Shown here one piece after another: positions 25,434 to 38,700 of a stretch of DNA of 64,000 nucleotides (the stretch's first letter is position 1; each line of letters begins with the position of its first letter). The translations under genes and the position numbers were made by a program. This DNA is from Tetrahymena elliotti 4EA (taxonomy: Eukaryota > Ciliophora > Oligohymenophorea > Hymenostomatida > Tetrahymenidae): the NCBI GenBank assembly GCA_000231825.2, contig JH720307.1, positions 556,389 through 620,388 of the forward strand, written 5' to 3'. Under the pieces are notes generated by a model. The model was not told the DNA's origin. It worked only from the letters and a program-made list of their open reading frames with translations, and did no database searches.

Positions 25434-26039
25434 TGATTGTTTAGTGGAAATGTTTGTTTCTTTGTTGTTTGATTATTTGTTATTTGCAAAATAATTGAAT
25501 TGATTATTGTTAAGTAAAATAAATTATGAAATTTTTATTGAAAAAAGAAGGCTTTTGAGGTTGTTTAGTAAGTTGTCTATACCTTACCTAACCTTTAATC
25601 AAGATATAGAGTATGATGACAGTATTTAGATAATTAAGGGAAAATAGCAAATTAAGATTTTTGCTTTCATCTAGATTGATGCAAAATCAATTATCCTTCT
25701 AGCTTATTCTCACATTAAAAACTTATATTTTTATCTCAGATACTCATTTCATTTATATTGAAATTCAAAGTTCTTCATAGAGGATTTATGCAATCAAGTT
25801 TATAAAGGCTATTTGTGATTCAAACAGCAAGCATAAATAGAAACAAATATTGCGTAATATTGATTTAGTTATTATTTAGTTTAACTGATTGCACTTAGCT
25901 GATATTTATTCAAATTAACAAATTTTGAATTCATATGTTCTGATTTGATTGGTTTCTTGCTACAAATGAATATGTGAAGATTTTTTGATTATTTTTTTGA
26001 ATATGTTAATAAATATTTAGATATTCTTTTATATTCAAA

Positions 26040-27212
26040 ACGCATTTATATGGTATTTACCTCACTTTAACAAATTTAATTACTCTTTGCCAATTTTTTA
26101 TTTAAAAACACTTACAATTGACACACTTTAAAAATTTATTCTTTTACAATCTGAAATACTAAAATGATCAACTTGATTCCCTATCGGCTAATTTAAAATT
26201 CTTAATTAATTCACTAAATTACTACATGAATCTTAATCAATGCGAAAATAATAGAGAGTCTTATTATCTTTAATCAATAGCTTCAACATCATCTAAAGAA
26301 CTTTAATCTGATTTAAATAAGTGAAATATTAAATAATTCTATTAATTTAAGTAAAAAATACATCCTCAAATCACAACAGCTAAACCTGATTAGAGTAATG
26401 TTTATGAAAAATATCTATCCAAAGAAGAAAAGCATTCTATCTTTTATGATTAAATATTACTATAATAATTTTTTCCTTTCAATACCAAGTGTATACTATT
26501 TCCAATATTCAAGTAACTAAGCTCTATTTAAATTCTGTACTATTAATAAATTTATCATAAAGAAGAATCAAAAATAGACTTTTTTAAATAAATGAAATGA
26601 TAAAAATCTAGCTTTTTAATGAAGATGTTTGCTGGACTGAAATGTCGAAACGATAAAAATCATTTTGAGAGATAAATTTGATTGCTAGATATCATAATTT
26701 ATCTTACATTCAATACCTAGAAATATATCGCTTGCTTTACTTTTGTTAAGCAAGCTTTGAAAAAAGTATTTATAATTTTGGTAAAAGTGAAATAAACATA
26801 TGGAAACAATATATATGATGTCTATATCTAAAAATTAATTTCATTAATAGTAAATTTTTAATTCAAAATTAATTCCTTTCAATAACTTAATCAATTGATT
26901 AATAATGCAGAGGTTTTAAGATAATCAATCATTAAATCTTTATATAAATCAGATTGAAACAAATTCATCTTTTTTGTTTTCTTTAATTTACTCAAAATAT
27001 ATGGTAATATTATTATCCTTTAATTTATTCAAGGGAAAAAGTAATGTTTAGAGCAAATAATTGTGAAATTAATTCAAAAAAAAGAAAGTGAAAAAAGGAA
27101 TCATTACTCTTAATTATTTACATAAATAATCTTTGAAATCTAAACAGAAATATTAAAATTAGATTAAATGGACACATAAAATAAAAAAAGAAACAAAAAT
27201 TGGTTGGGTTGA
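26040..27212 (+). pseudogene. Decayed coding region with premature TGAs
   Basis: A protein-like plus-strand frame runs through NDQLDSLSANLKFLINSLN, STSSKELQSDLNK, a possible intron, then VYEKYLSKEEKHSIFYDQ. It is broken by TGA codons near 26610 and 26684, yet reads on well after each: SSFLMKMFAGLKCRNDKNHF and LLDIIIYLTFNTQKYIACF. A further coding-like piece ends NKKRNKNWLG-TGA at 27210-27212. Clean coding on both sides of each TGA points to a degraded gene, possibly a member of a large ciliate membrane or PAS-type family, but I cannot name it. It converges on the HECT gene end. Limits approximate. Confidence 0.4.
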
Positions 27213-27335
27213 TAGATTTTAGATTTATATAGGACAACTACAATTGAATTATTATTATAAAGTAAGTAAGACCATTCATTATAAATTATATATTAAATTA
27301 GTGTATTCTTAAAATGATAATATTTAAATATTTAT

Positions 27336-30300
27336 TCAACTCAAGTCAAATCCTGCACCTGAAAATATTGCTTCAAGTAGTTTTAATTTCAGTTTATTTC
27401 CGTCTTTGTAATCTGGAAGTTTCAGAATGTTCATGCATGTAGAACTTGTAGGCAATTTTTCAGGAAATTAGGGATTACTGTCATCTATTGATTTCTGAAT
27501 GCAAAATTAGGGATTTAGTTACTTAAAGCCCAGAGTAGGGGGACGACTACAGCTTGTTACAAAGTGAAGGAACTTTCCTTTTTCCTCTTCTGTAAACGAT
27601 TCAAGTATTTACCAAAAGAAAATAATTGTCAAGTCATTTGGGTTGTAGCCTTTAATTAAAAAAAAGGATATATAGATATTTCATTAATGATTTAATTCAA
27701 TTTAGGATGAATTTTAATTAATTTATTTATTTTATTACTTTTGTATTAAGTGTGTTTTTTGAGATCCTATACATCAAAGCAAGTGAATTTTCCTGAAATA
27801 ATTAGCTAAAGTTCATCATGGTTAAACATCGAAAGCCATTCTTAGTCTATAACAGATGCGAATCCCTCTCTAAATGCAAGAGCTTCAGGCTCATTCATAG
27901 AATTGAGCTTATACTAGGCATATAGACTAATATACTCATATTTGTTTTCACTATATCATATAAATTAAATTGAGTTAATTGAAAACATATCTTAATATTA
28001 TATTTCATAAAAGTATCTTGGCTTCAAGATATTATCCTCTGACTAAAATTTTTATGAAAGAATTGGAAATTCAATTAATATTTCCCTTTAAATAAATTTT
28101 TTAATTAAAGAAAATTTCAAATTCTATTAATTTAAAATAAACAAAAGCATTTTGAAATAAAAAATAAAAGAAATTTTAATGAAATATTTTAGAAATTATT
28201 CATTTGCAGTTGAAAAGAGTTAGTTTATCAAGCAATATTTTAATAAAAATTTTTAATTTTCTAAAATAATTCAGAAATAAATAATTCTTACTTTGTTACT
28301 GCAATTAAGGATCCGTGTTCTTTAAGTTCAACAGTTCCGTTATAAGTATCATCAATACAAAACGTTAATCCATAATCTTCCACATTATCCTTGGTGTGTT
28401 TTAAATTCATTAACATTTTATATAGCTCTTTGTCAACATATTAAAGATCTTCAAGAGTGCTAGGCTTTCCAAGAATTTAATTCAAGAAAACCTTTGAAAA
28501 AACTGGCTCTATCAAAATATTTTCATAAATTGCTTTTCCAACAATCTTTCCAAGGAAAATATATCTCCTAATTTAAACAAAGAAATAAGTAAATTAGTAA
28601 AACTCAATAAAAAATGAAGAAGCAATCAAATTAATGAATTAAATAATTAATTTCAGTTTTAAATAAGTATCATAAAGATAGAATTACGCTAGTTTGCTTT
28701 TGTTGTTTGGAGCTGGCATAAGAGTTCTTTCAGCAGTTTCAATAAATAATCCTTATGCAGGGTCAAAGCCTTGTCTAAATTAATAATAATTATAATTAAA
28801 TTTACATATATAAGAAATATTCAATTTTACCTGACTACAGAGTTGACAAACTCTTTAATGATACCACCTCCATCAATACCTTCTTCAATAAATCCATGCT
28901 CATCAACAAATGAAATTTTATATAAAGCTTTCATATTTTTGTTATGGAATTTACTAAAGGCATCATCGAACTCTTGGCCTCTTTAAATAAAAATATTTTT
29001 AGAGTTGATAATGTTTTGTTATCCATTTTCATCTTCATCATCTTGCATCTAGTAAAATTAGAAGGGGTTTCTATCTTAATGAGATTGATCTTCTGTAATG
29101 AACTTTTTCATCATTTAATATCTTTTCTCAAAAGTGAAAATATGAGGGATTTAATTTAGTAGTCTACTCATGTAAGAATTTTCTTCATCTACTTTCTTAA
29201 AATTAAAGTTATTTAACAGAATTTAATTCTCCTAACTTTCTAATATCCAGTTATCATAAAACTTTTTTCTTGAATCTCTTGAGTAAAGTTATTTTAAGAG
29301 AGTAACAATTTTCTTTTCACAAGGACTGTAGTCTGCTTAAGCTTCTGTGAACAAAAGTTTAAATGCAAACAAATTGAAAAAGTCTATTATTTATTTCATT
29401 TCTTATAAATTGAAATTATTTTGAATAACTTTTTCATCTAACATAATAATCCCGTTTCCTTTTCCTAAAACTCCAAAGAATTCTTCATCATCCATTAAGT
29501 TTAATTTCTTCTTAAATAGTACGCAAAACAAACCAACCACATTGCTCAAAAACTTAGAATGCATTCTGAATTTTCCAATATCAAAATTCTATTAAATTAA
29601 ATAAAACAAGAAATAAATAAATAAAATTGAATTTGTTATTAGAATATAATAAATAAAGCTTGTCAGTTTATTGCGCAATTTCATTTATTTTTAAATTGAC
29701 AGAAATAATCAAAATAATTGAAAACTATAATTTACTAAATGGGTGAAAACCCCATAGAGAGTTTTAAGTAGTTCGAAGTTCTGAGCAAGCTTTATTTTTA
29801 AACCTAATTAGAAGGAATTTCTAATTCTACTCATCATCAAAAACTAACCACATATTTAACTTATTTTTTCTAAAACTTAAGGCGTAAATGGCTTTACTAA
29901 TTTTTTTATTTAAATATTCAAACAAGCTAATTTTTTAGAGTAAATTTTACTTTGTTTAAGGTGATTGATCATGTTGCAAAATAATTTAATTGTTTTATCT
30001 TCAGCAAAAACAGAAAGATTGATATTGCTTAATTCCAGAGAGTAATGTTTATAAAACTTAGTTTTATTTCTAATTTTTTCTATTTCTTCGTTTATCATTT
30101 AGTTTTGATTATTCTCTTCTTCGACTTCCATTTCATTTTAATTAGATGGAGGAATCAGATCTTTAGTTTGCAAAACTAAATTTTACAAGCTACTCATAAA
30201 TATATTAGAAAACTCTTACAGCACATTTTGTTCTTCATTATCTATATTTATGAGAGACCATATCTAGATATAGTTATTGACTCTATTTCTTAAGTGATTT

Positions 30301-31352
30301 ACTCTAAACTTTTAAGTAATAAAAAGATATTTTATAATTTAAGTTATAATAATTAATTATTGAATAAAAATTTTGATTATGATTAATCTATCTATTCTAA
30401 AAATCAAAGAATATTAAATATAAATAATTATTTTATTTAAATAAGAAATGTAAATTACCTCATTTTCATTCAACTTTTCCCCAGATATAATTTTAAAAAT
30501 AACAGATGCCCTAAATTAATTGTTTTTAAGAAGATTCTAAAAACTGTTTGCTGTGATAAGGCTTTACAGCACAACCTATTTATTTGGTTTATTAAAACAA
30601 GCATACTTAATAGCTTTCCTAATTCCTTTTTGACTACTAAAACTATCCTCGCTTTTAACTAACTTCTCTAAATATTTAGTAGGAATCAAAACTTCTTTTC
30701 TAGCTTTTTTGCAATTGTTATAAAACTAAATTAAGAACTCATTTATTTTCTGTTTTTCATTTAAATTCTCATGCTTAAGCTAACTAAAAAGACTTAAACA
30801 AAGAAGAACTATTCTATAGATCTATTTACATAACAGTAAAAAATAATAAATAAATAATATTTCTGGATGCACAAACATATTTAATTTATTAAAAAATTAT
30901 TTATATGTGATATTAAAATCTATTACTTAACTAAACTTGCTCTCTTTGCCTTCAAATTAATTCATGATTGATAACTAAGAAGCCTCCATTAATAAGCTAA
31001 CTATTTCAAAAATAACTTCACTATATTTAAGAACATTTCTAGGATGTATAAACAAAGTAGTTTCGAAAAATATTGGATAGGCTATAAATATTTTATTCGC
31101 AAGCTCTTTTTATTATTGTTGGTTGATTTTTTACTTAACTATCTTGATATCTTTAATCTTTTTTGTAAAATCATCTAACTTTTTTTTAAACTCAATTTAA
31201 ATGCCTTTTTTATATCTCCAATAGGTCTGAATCTTTAGGCATGACTGAATTTTTATTTTTAATTCCTCTTTTTATTATTTTTCCTTCTTTCTTTAATCCA
31301 AAAAGGCTTTTTTATCACCCTTGAATCCTAAAAACTCTTTATCAAACTACAT
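27336..31352 (-). CDS. HECT-domain E3 ubiquitin ligase (UBE3B/UBE3C-like)
   Basis: Multi-exon gene read on the minus strand from ATG 31352 (MQFDKEFLGFKGDKKAF) to TGA 27336-27338. Near the start a basic helix, QRKKEKQQKEELKIKIQS followed by QTYWRYKKG, is IQ-motif-like, as at the N terminus of UBE3B/UBE3C. The C-terminal third is a HECT domain: FLGKIVGKAIYENILIEPVF, EDYGLTFCIDDTYNGTVEL, a LQLIISGKFTCFDV segment, GYNPNDLTIIFFWQILESF, and the C-lobe LPTSSTCMNILKLPDY with the catalytic Cys codon at 27435-27437. It ends FSGAGFDLS. HECT ligases take ubiquitin from an E2 onto this Cys before substrate transfer. Several introns of 60-300 nt break the domain; exact exon limits in the middle third are not resolved. 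Confidence 0.92.
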
Positions 31353-32096
31353 TTTTATATTCTAAAATCTTATTAATTTAAATAGCAACTTTTCTTTTGT
31401 AAAAATTTGTTTGAACAAATTTTTTTTTTTTTGAGATTAATCAATTTCAAAATATAGTAAAATAGATCTGTTTAATATGATAGACGAGTTAAATAGCAGT
31501 TCTATACAGAATAAGAATAGAGTTAAAGGATTTTATCAGAATCTATTAGCATTTACCAAAAATTCTAAAGAAATTTAGAAGCTTAATCAAATCATAAAAT
31601 TAATTAATCTGCCAAACAACCCCCCCTTTCACTTAAAAATTCATTTTATTTTAAATTTCACTTTTTAACAAAATTATTTTTTTCTGAAATTGTTTTTGTC
31701 TCAAAAATACATTTTTAATCTTTAAAAAAAATAAATTTTCTTTGAGATTGCATAGATAGATTTTAATTAAATACTCAAATATTTACAAAATTAATACAAA
31801 TAAAATTCAATTTTTATTTATCATTAAACTAATTCTTTTTTTTTCATTTTTTAAAATTATTTTCAATTAATTAAGAGAGCAGCTTATCTACTACTATTTA
31901 TATTTCTTAATCTTCAAAAGAAATTTCTTGATAAAAAAATTTGCTTAGATGAATTGTAACACTTTTTCGATGCAATTTCTTTTTAGTAATAATTAGATTG
32001 ATTTATAAACATCATATTTTTGTGTAGATTTTAATTAAGATAATCATTATAAAAATTTTTAGTAGAATACAAAACAAATACAAATTCATTTCAAAA
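31353..32096. other. Divergent promoter region
   Basis: Spacer between the start of the HECT gene (-) and SDHAF2 (+). A short C-run lies at about 31619-31626. It must hold both promoters, but no named element is visible. Confidence 0.5.
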
Positions 32097-32586
32097 ATGT
32101 TAGCTAGAGTCATTAGAAGAGCCTTTTGTTAATCTGCTCAAACAACCTATGCAAATTAATTCACTATTGAAAATGATGTAGAAAATCTTAAAAAGCAACT
32201 TACTTGGAGGTATTCTAATAAAAAAATTGATCATTTATAAAATTATTCATTTTTTATTCTTTTCAATTTATTATGTTATCTTTGCAAAAATATCTACAAC
32301 AAACTGCCTGATTAGAATATTAAGTATCATTATTTTTATTAAAAATTTTAGAGCTAGTAATATGGGTATGAGGGAATTGGATCTATTGCTTGGAACCTAT
32401 GCTAAAGATAAATTAAAAACTTTTACTAAGGACGAATTGGTTCAATTCAATAAAGATGTTTTGGTTTTAGAAACTCCTGTCTTGAACAAGATTCTTTTGG
32501 GTTAACTTCCTATCCCAGAAGGTAATAAGTTCATTCCTATTGTTATTGAATATGCCAAAAATAAACCCAAATACGTTTACTTCTGA
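32097..32586 (+). CDS. SDHAF2: Succinate dehydrogenase assembly factor 2 (Sdh5/SdhE family)
   Basis: Two exons, 32097-32209 and 32352-32586, give 115 residues; the 142-nt intron keeps phase. Sdh5/SdhE proteins help attach FAD to the flavoprotein subunit of succinate dehydrogenase (complex II). The core family motif is present: LTWRASNMGMRELDLLLGTY, matching the R-x-x-x-G-M-x-E-L-D-x-L-L signature, followed by a helical region and PEGNKFIPIVIEYA. The basic, Ser/Arg-containing start MLARVIRRAFCQSAQ looks like a mitochondrial targeting peptide. The Arg before the GM motif falls at the splice junction. A standard-code reading ends early at a TAA (Gln) after ILLG. Confidence 0.87.
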
Positions 32587-33327
32587 AATACTTTACTTAT
32601 ACCATCAAACATTTATATTTCGTTTTATGTGTATTTCTTTATAAAATTAAAATATACTTATTTATCAATTTCTCATTGAATAAAAACTAATTTTTGGTAA
32701 ATATTATAGCTGTTTATTATAAAATAAGTTTAATTACATATTATAATCTTTATCTAAAATAGCCATAAGGTATGAAAAAATAGCTAAAACTAACTATTTA
32801 ATTACATTTATATGTGAGAATATTTTATAAAATTTAGGATAACCTAAAATTCTTTAACATAAATTTTAAAGTTAATAAACATAATTTAAAAACTTAAATC
32901 ATATTGACATATCTTTTTGGTTAAAAATGTAAAAAAATATAAAGAAATGGAAACAGAAACATGAAAAAAAATGTAAAAATAGTTTATTTCAAATTTGATT
33001 TAATATTTGATTAAGAGTTAAAAACAATACTAAAATTTCAAAAAAATGAATAAAAATTTGTTTAAATATTAAATCAGATAAAGAATATTTATTTCGATTT
33101 AAATAAAAACATTAAATTTTATTCAAAATTTTTGAATGAGAAGAATAATTTTTAACACTTAATTTAACTAATAAAATGCTTTATATAAATTATTATTGGT
33201 GTTCTATAAATTTTAAGATCACCCTGCCAATTAAATAAATATTCAATTATTTTTTTTGATTTTAGATGGCTAATTTATGAATATTTTATTTGGTTTAATT
33301 TGTAACTCTCCACTTTGGATTAGACTT
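32587..33327. other. Intergenic between convergent genes
   Basis: AT-rich 3' spacer between SDHAF2 (+) and the IMPACT-like gene (-). No coding frame seen. Confidence 0.55.
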
Positions 33328-35715
33328 TCATCTTTATTGATAAAAAAATATCATTTTTTAAAAATATTGAAAATAAATTGATTTACTTTGATATTCTGGA
33401 ATTCTTTATGAAGATTCTAAATAATAGTTTTCTTAAAGAGCAATATTGTTACCTTAAAGATTGTTTTGAACATTTTAATTGAAAAGAGTTTGAGAATTGT
33501 TAATATTTTTATTAGTATTAGATTAACTTTAATTATATATGTCAGGTATAACTCCTTAAGACATTGACTTTTAATATTACTAGAAAAGTTAGAATTATTT
33601 TTCTGTTTCTTACAGTTTTCTTAATTATTTTCCATTATCATAACTTCTCATTAATACTTATATAAAGCCAAATAAAGGTCCGAGTGCTTCATTTTATTTA
33701 CTAACAGAATCTAAAGTCAGCCTCTTGTCTCCTCTTATCATTTCATTTATAATTTTTATTTTTTATTCATCTAAATTATTTACAGTTAAATTTTCTAAAC
33801 CACTTTTTAGATCATACTCATATGCCAATTACTCTCTAATATATTATATAAAATGCAATATTATTTTTTTCATTTTACATAACAAGCAAATAAATTTATC
33901 ACTAAAAATAGAATTTTACCTTGATTAAACATCTGCTATAATCATAAATATATTGAGAAGTTTTTCAGTTAATTTATTTTAATCATATTAAATAGCAAAA
34001 CGGAGTTAAAGATAGTCTCTTGCATCAATAGATGATAATATTTTTTCCAATTAATATGCTTACTACTTTAACTTTTCACCTTAAAAATTAATTAGTAAAA
34101 AATATTTATAAATATAATTTTACTGAATATTTTAATCTATTTCCTTCTTTCTATTACTTCTGAAGATGTCTAATCATCTTTTTGCTTTAAGAAAGTTGGC
34201 TTCTAATTATAAAAAATATGATTTGGTCTATTGTTTTAACGATCTTATGGTCTAGCAAATTTTGGTTCCTACTAAAGTTATGGCAAATGATATATCTACT
34301 TTTTAAGTTTAACCTATCTCTTAACTGCCATAGATGAACTTTGTGGAAGAAAATTAGGGTTTTCATTTATATTCTCAATTTCTGATTATACAACTCTTGA
34401 GTAAAGATTATTGAGAAGATCCTATTATGTTAAACAGATTAAATTGATTTTCAAAAAATCGAAATGAATTTTTAATTACCTTTGCTCTTTCCACAATAAT
34501 TCGAAAATGAATAGCCTCAAATTTATTTAATGGATTATACTGCTCTATTCCCACAATAATAAGAACATTTTCAACATCTAAGTTTTATAATTTTTTGCAT
34601 TATTTTTGTGAAACAGTATTTATTTTTCATTTAAAATTAATTTAACCAACAGCTATATTATAATTTTCTAATATTTTACTGAATTTTTACAAAAGATGCA
34701 TCAACTTTTCTCCACTTCCTTCTATTGTAGGATCTTCTTAATATCCTTCAACAAACTTAGGCTAATTTATTTATTATAATTTACTTAATATCTTAATAAT
34801 TTCATCTAAATTGTTTCTAATTCGCATCAAACCATTATTGTTGACAAAGTTTAGTATTCCAATTTATAATCAATCTGATTACCTCCAATTTGGGGACATC
34901 CTGAGTAACAAAGAATGTAGGCGTAACATAAAGACGGAAAGCATAAACAATTTTGTTATATTTTTTGAAATTATCTTTCTCCTTGAGATAGTATATAATT
35001 TTATCAATTTGCTCTTTAAATTTAAAAACAAAAATGATTGATATAATTTGTAACCAATATATAAATAAATTTTATGATTTGGGAGTAAAAAATTCAAACC
35101 TTTTTATGATATCGCACTGCAAAATGCTCTGAAAGTACCATAACTATTTTTCACTTAATTTCCATATATAATACTCTTGATGAAATTTTATTCTTCTTCT
35201 TCCTATTGAGTCATAGTGGCTCCTTAGTTTTATTCTAATCCATCCATAAATGATTGATACCAATAATTTTTTAATAACTATATATCTTCAATTAATTAAT
35301 AAAGAATGTGTTATAATAAATAATTGCCTGTCAATTTTATTTTTTACATCTAAAAAATTTCTGTTTTAAGAAAATGTGAAATATTTAAACAATTCTATAA
35401 AATTATTAAATGATAAATTAAAAAAATTAAAATATTTTATTTTTTAAGAAATAGCTAATTGAAAAAGATAGTTTAAATAATTTTAGAGTGTTTAACTTGC
35501 AATATTTATTGAAGCAAGTGAATTAAGTTTTATTTTGGTATTATTAAAAAGAATTAAATTCTACTTGATATCTATTAACATCAATATTTATATACTTACT
35601 AATTAATTAATTCATTCAAAACAGAGTTAGCTACATTTAAATAAAACGCTATCCGAAATAGGTAAATTACATGCAAATATTAATTGATTTTTTTATCAAT
35701 TATTTTAATAAGCAT
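33328..35715 (-). CDS. IMPACT/UPF0029-like protein
   Basis: Spliced minus-strand gene ending at TGA 33328-33330. The core resembles the IMPACT (YIH1/UPF0029) domain: IIYGNQVKNSYGTFRAFCSA, then FKKYNKIVYAFRLYVTP (family: ..ATHNIxAYR), EGSGEKLMHLLQKF (family: DDGExxAGxRLLxLL) and VENVLIIVGIEQYNPLNKF with AIHFRIIVERAKDLL (family: NVxVVVxRWxGGxxLGxDRFxxI). Here the usual R-x-x-G-G is replaced, so it is a divergent member. In yeast and animals IMPACT binds GCN1 and restrains the GCN2 kinase. The C-terminal half is long, basic and Gln-rich, without a known domain. The 5' end is uncertain: ATG 35715 keeps an in-phase splice (GTAAGT donor) into NIQLLKNYWYQSFMDGLEQN, but ATG 35247 in the next exon is an alternative start. 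Confidence 0.6.
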
Positions 35716-35784
35716 TAAAATTTCAGTTTACAAATTGTATTAAAATATAATTAAAATCAAAAAGTACTTTTACTTATATTTTTT

Positions 35785-38700
35785 ATGTAGAATATTAATG
35801 AACCGATCAAGCTCCCTAGTTTACCTGATTAGGATAAGCTATTTCCACTATAAAATTCTTTTAGGCTGGGAGAATACATTAAGAAGAACACAATTAATAA
35901 TTACTCAAACCAATAAGCATTTTTTCAACAAAACACAAAAAAGTAGAATAATAGAAACAGTGTACACTCTTCAGAATTTTAGGCTCCTGCTCCTTCATTT
36001 TTTAACAAGTAGAATAAGCAAATTCAATAAATGTACTAAGAAAAGTTAGAAATGAGCTCCCTTTAAAAAAATAAATTTACAAAAATAAATAATTCTTCCA
36101 ATTCAATTATCACTCTAGCAAGCGCTGATGGCGGAGGACCTTTATATGATAATTCATAATTGATGTCTCCTAAAAACTAAATGTGGAACTAAAATTAAAA
36201 CTAAAGGAATTCTTCCTTTACAATGAAAGAGGCATTCTTGAATTCAACTCAATCCTCAAGATAAAGAAGCTCTAAAAATAACATCTTTAAGTTTTACCAA
36301 ACAAATTATACATAATTTGATGATAACATTCTAAGCCCTACTAATTAGTCTATGACATAAACTCAATAGCAGATTAACGATACAATTTAATTGTAAAAGT
36401 AGAAAACTTTAGACAAAATTTTGAAGTAGTCTTTTAGCAATATTTCTAATTTATAACAAAGAAAAAAATCAGATTAAAGTAAAGAAAATCCTTTTGGTAA
36501 GCATTCTTAAATTCTAGGTGGTAAAAGTCCTTTAATAGATGTAAATCAAATAGAGTAAGTTTGCTACCTTCGTTCTACATAGGCAAAGTAGGATTTTTAT
36601 TTGTAACTTTTAGGAACAAATCCATAAAAGAGCGAACCTCAGTATACTCCAAACATTGAAGAACTAAAATGGAAAATTAATTAATAAAAGTAAAATATAT
36701 TTAAATTTTTAAAATAAATAGCATGAAAAATATGAAATAATAATGAAAATAGAAAGTAATTTAAAACAACCAGTTTAATTTTTTTTTAAATGAATAAACT
36801 GTTATTTTAATTTCAGCTAAATTACTTAACTTACAAACATATCAAAAATTTTTCTATTTACATTTAAAAATAAAGATTAATTTTATTCTTTGAATGATAA
36901 AGGTAAATAAATGTTGATGACATTTTTGTCTAGCACATAAAAGGTATAACTGCCACTCTGAACAAAGAAAGTATTATATCGCATAGTAGCTAGAATAAAA
37001 ACTTAAAAAAAAGCACAGAAAGAAAAGACATGTTTCTCCTTAATATGTGGATGGAGTAAATGCTCAGTCAAGCGTTTGAAAAAGAAAAAAAATATTGGAA
37101 TTACTAAGAATTCTTTGATGAAATAGAAATTATTTATGCAGGATGCATGAAAGAAATTGCCAGGTAATCTATCATAACAAAATAGAATTTAAAATAATTT
37201 TAAAAATGATTATAGATAAGTTAGTATAGATTGCAGTGAGCGAGGTCAAATGCTGACTAAAATATGGGATATATATTGTTCGATAGTAAGAAACTTTATT
37301 GACAAAAGCTAAAAAGAATTCCTTAAGAAAGAACAAGAACAAATAAATTTATAAAAGACTATTTAAAATGTCTATATCAGAGATCTAAAAAATATGCAAG
37401 AATAACAAGATAAGTTAAATGAACTACTAGAGTTAAGGAATAACTAAATATCTAAAGCAAAGGCAGAAAATAAGTATTTATTTATTTTATTTTATTTATT
37501 TAGTTAATTTATTAAAATATTTTCAAAAGGTATTTGAGCAAAAAATGGAAAAAAACAGAAAAAGCTTTGTAAGTAATATAGGATGACTTTAATGCTCAAA
37601 TAAATCTCTATGACGAAGCATTAAAAGAAATTACTTACCTGAAAATGCAGTAAGAGGAATATATCTTGTAAGATTAAATAAGATAAGCAGCTGCTAACTC
37701 AGATGAGGACTACTCTCAAATTGGCTCATCTGGAAGTGTAATTTAATAAAGAATAAATAAATATTTACATTAATAAATAAAAATCTATATAAAAAGTAAA
37801 AGTTTATGCTCGAAGTTGAGAAAATAAAAATTGAACTATAAAACCAATATTAATTCCTATATATGGAAGAGAAAAAGAAGCTAGAAGAAGCTTATTTAAT
37901 TCACAAGAATAACCAAGATAAATAATTGGTTCTTGCATAAGAGATTGAATAAGAAGTAAATTTCAACTTAAATTTATTGAGATAAAAAATATTTCAAAAT
38001 CTTTATGGTATAAAATAGGAATCTGGACTTGAAAAAAATCAGCTTTAGAGGATTTAGGAATACAATTTCGAAGATGTCTTATTAGCTAACATAGTAATAA
38101 ATAGCATAGTTTTCATTTCACTAAAATAAATTATTTAAAGCAATGTCTTAAAAAATATTTTTATATATTAGGGAGTTGATACATCTGACTTGAATTAAAA
38201 ATAATCTTTTGGAACAGACACCTGTGATTTAGTAGAGAAAACTGATAAATGTATCAATGTAAATATTTAAAAATAAATGAAGTATTAGACAACTCAAACA
38301 GTTTGCACAACGGAAAGTAAAGCATAGTAGGTTAATATTAGGACTATCTTAAATGAGAATAAAGTAAATTTATTATTCATCTTTTAATTAAACTATTTTT
38401 TGAAATACATTTCTTTCAATAAAATCACTGATTTTATTTAGCTTTAATTCTTTTGTCATCCAAATAATTAACTAAGTTTCAATTTAATCAATAATTTTTT
38501 TTCTCAAATTAAAAGGTATTAACTATTGAGGAATAGCACTATTACAGTAAAATAGAATAATTGTAATTTACTGATCTGATAAAAGAATATAGAGTTTTGA
38601 AACTTATAGACACAAATATTTTAGAGAGAGATGATTATGGAAAGCTTATGGTAGAGTAGGAGTTTAAAAGAGTAAAAAAAGAAATAAAGAATATGATTAA

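Noticed and set aside
28771..29159. Plus-strand ORFs inside the HECT gene
   Set aside because: Antisense to the HECT gene on the minus strand.
34166..34412. Plus-strand open frame starting MSNHLFALRKLA
   Set aside because: Antisense to a better spliced coding frame of the IMPACT-like gene; no motif and no splice support.
36700..36890. Possible gene break between two parts of the AXDND1-like gene
   Set aside because: The AT-rich gap behaves as an intron and the flanking frames form one coiled-coil protein; no TGA plus new ATG pair fits better.
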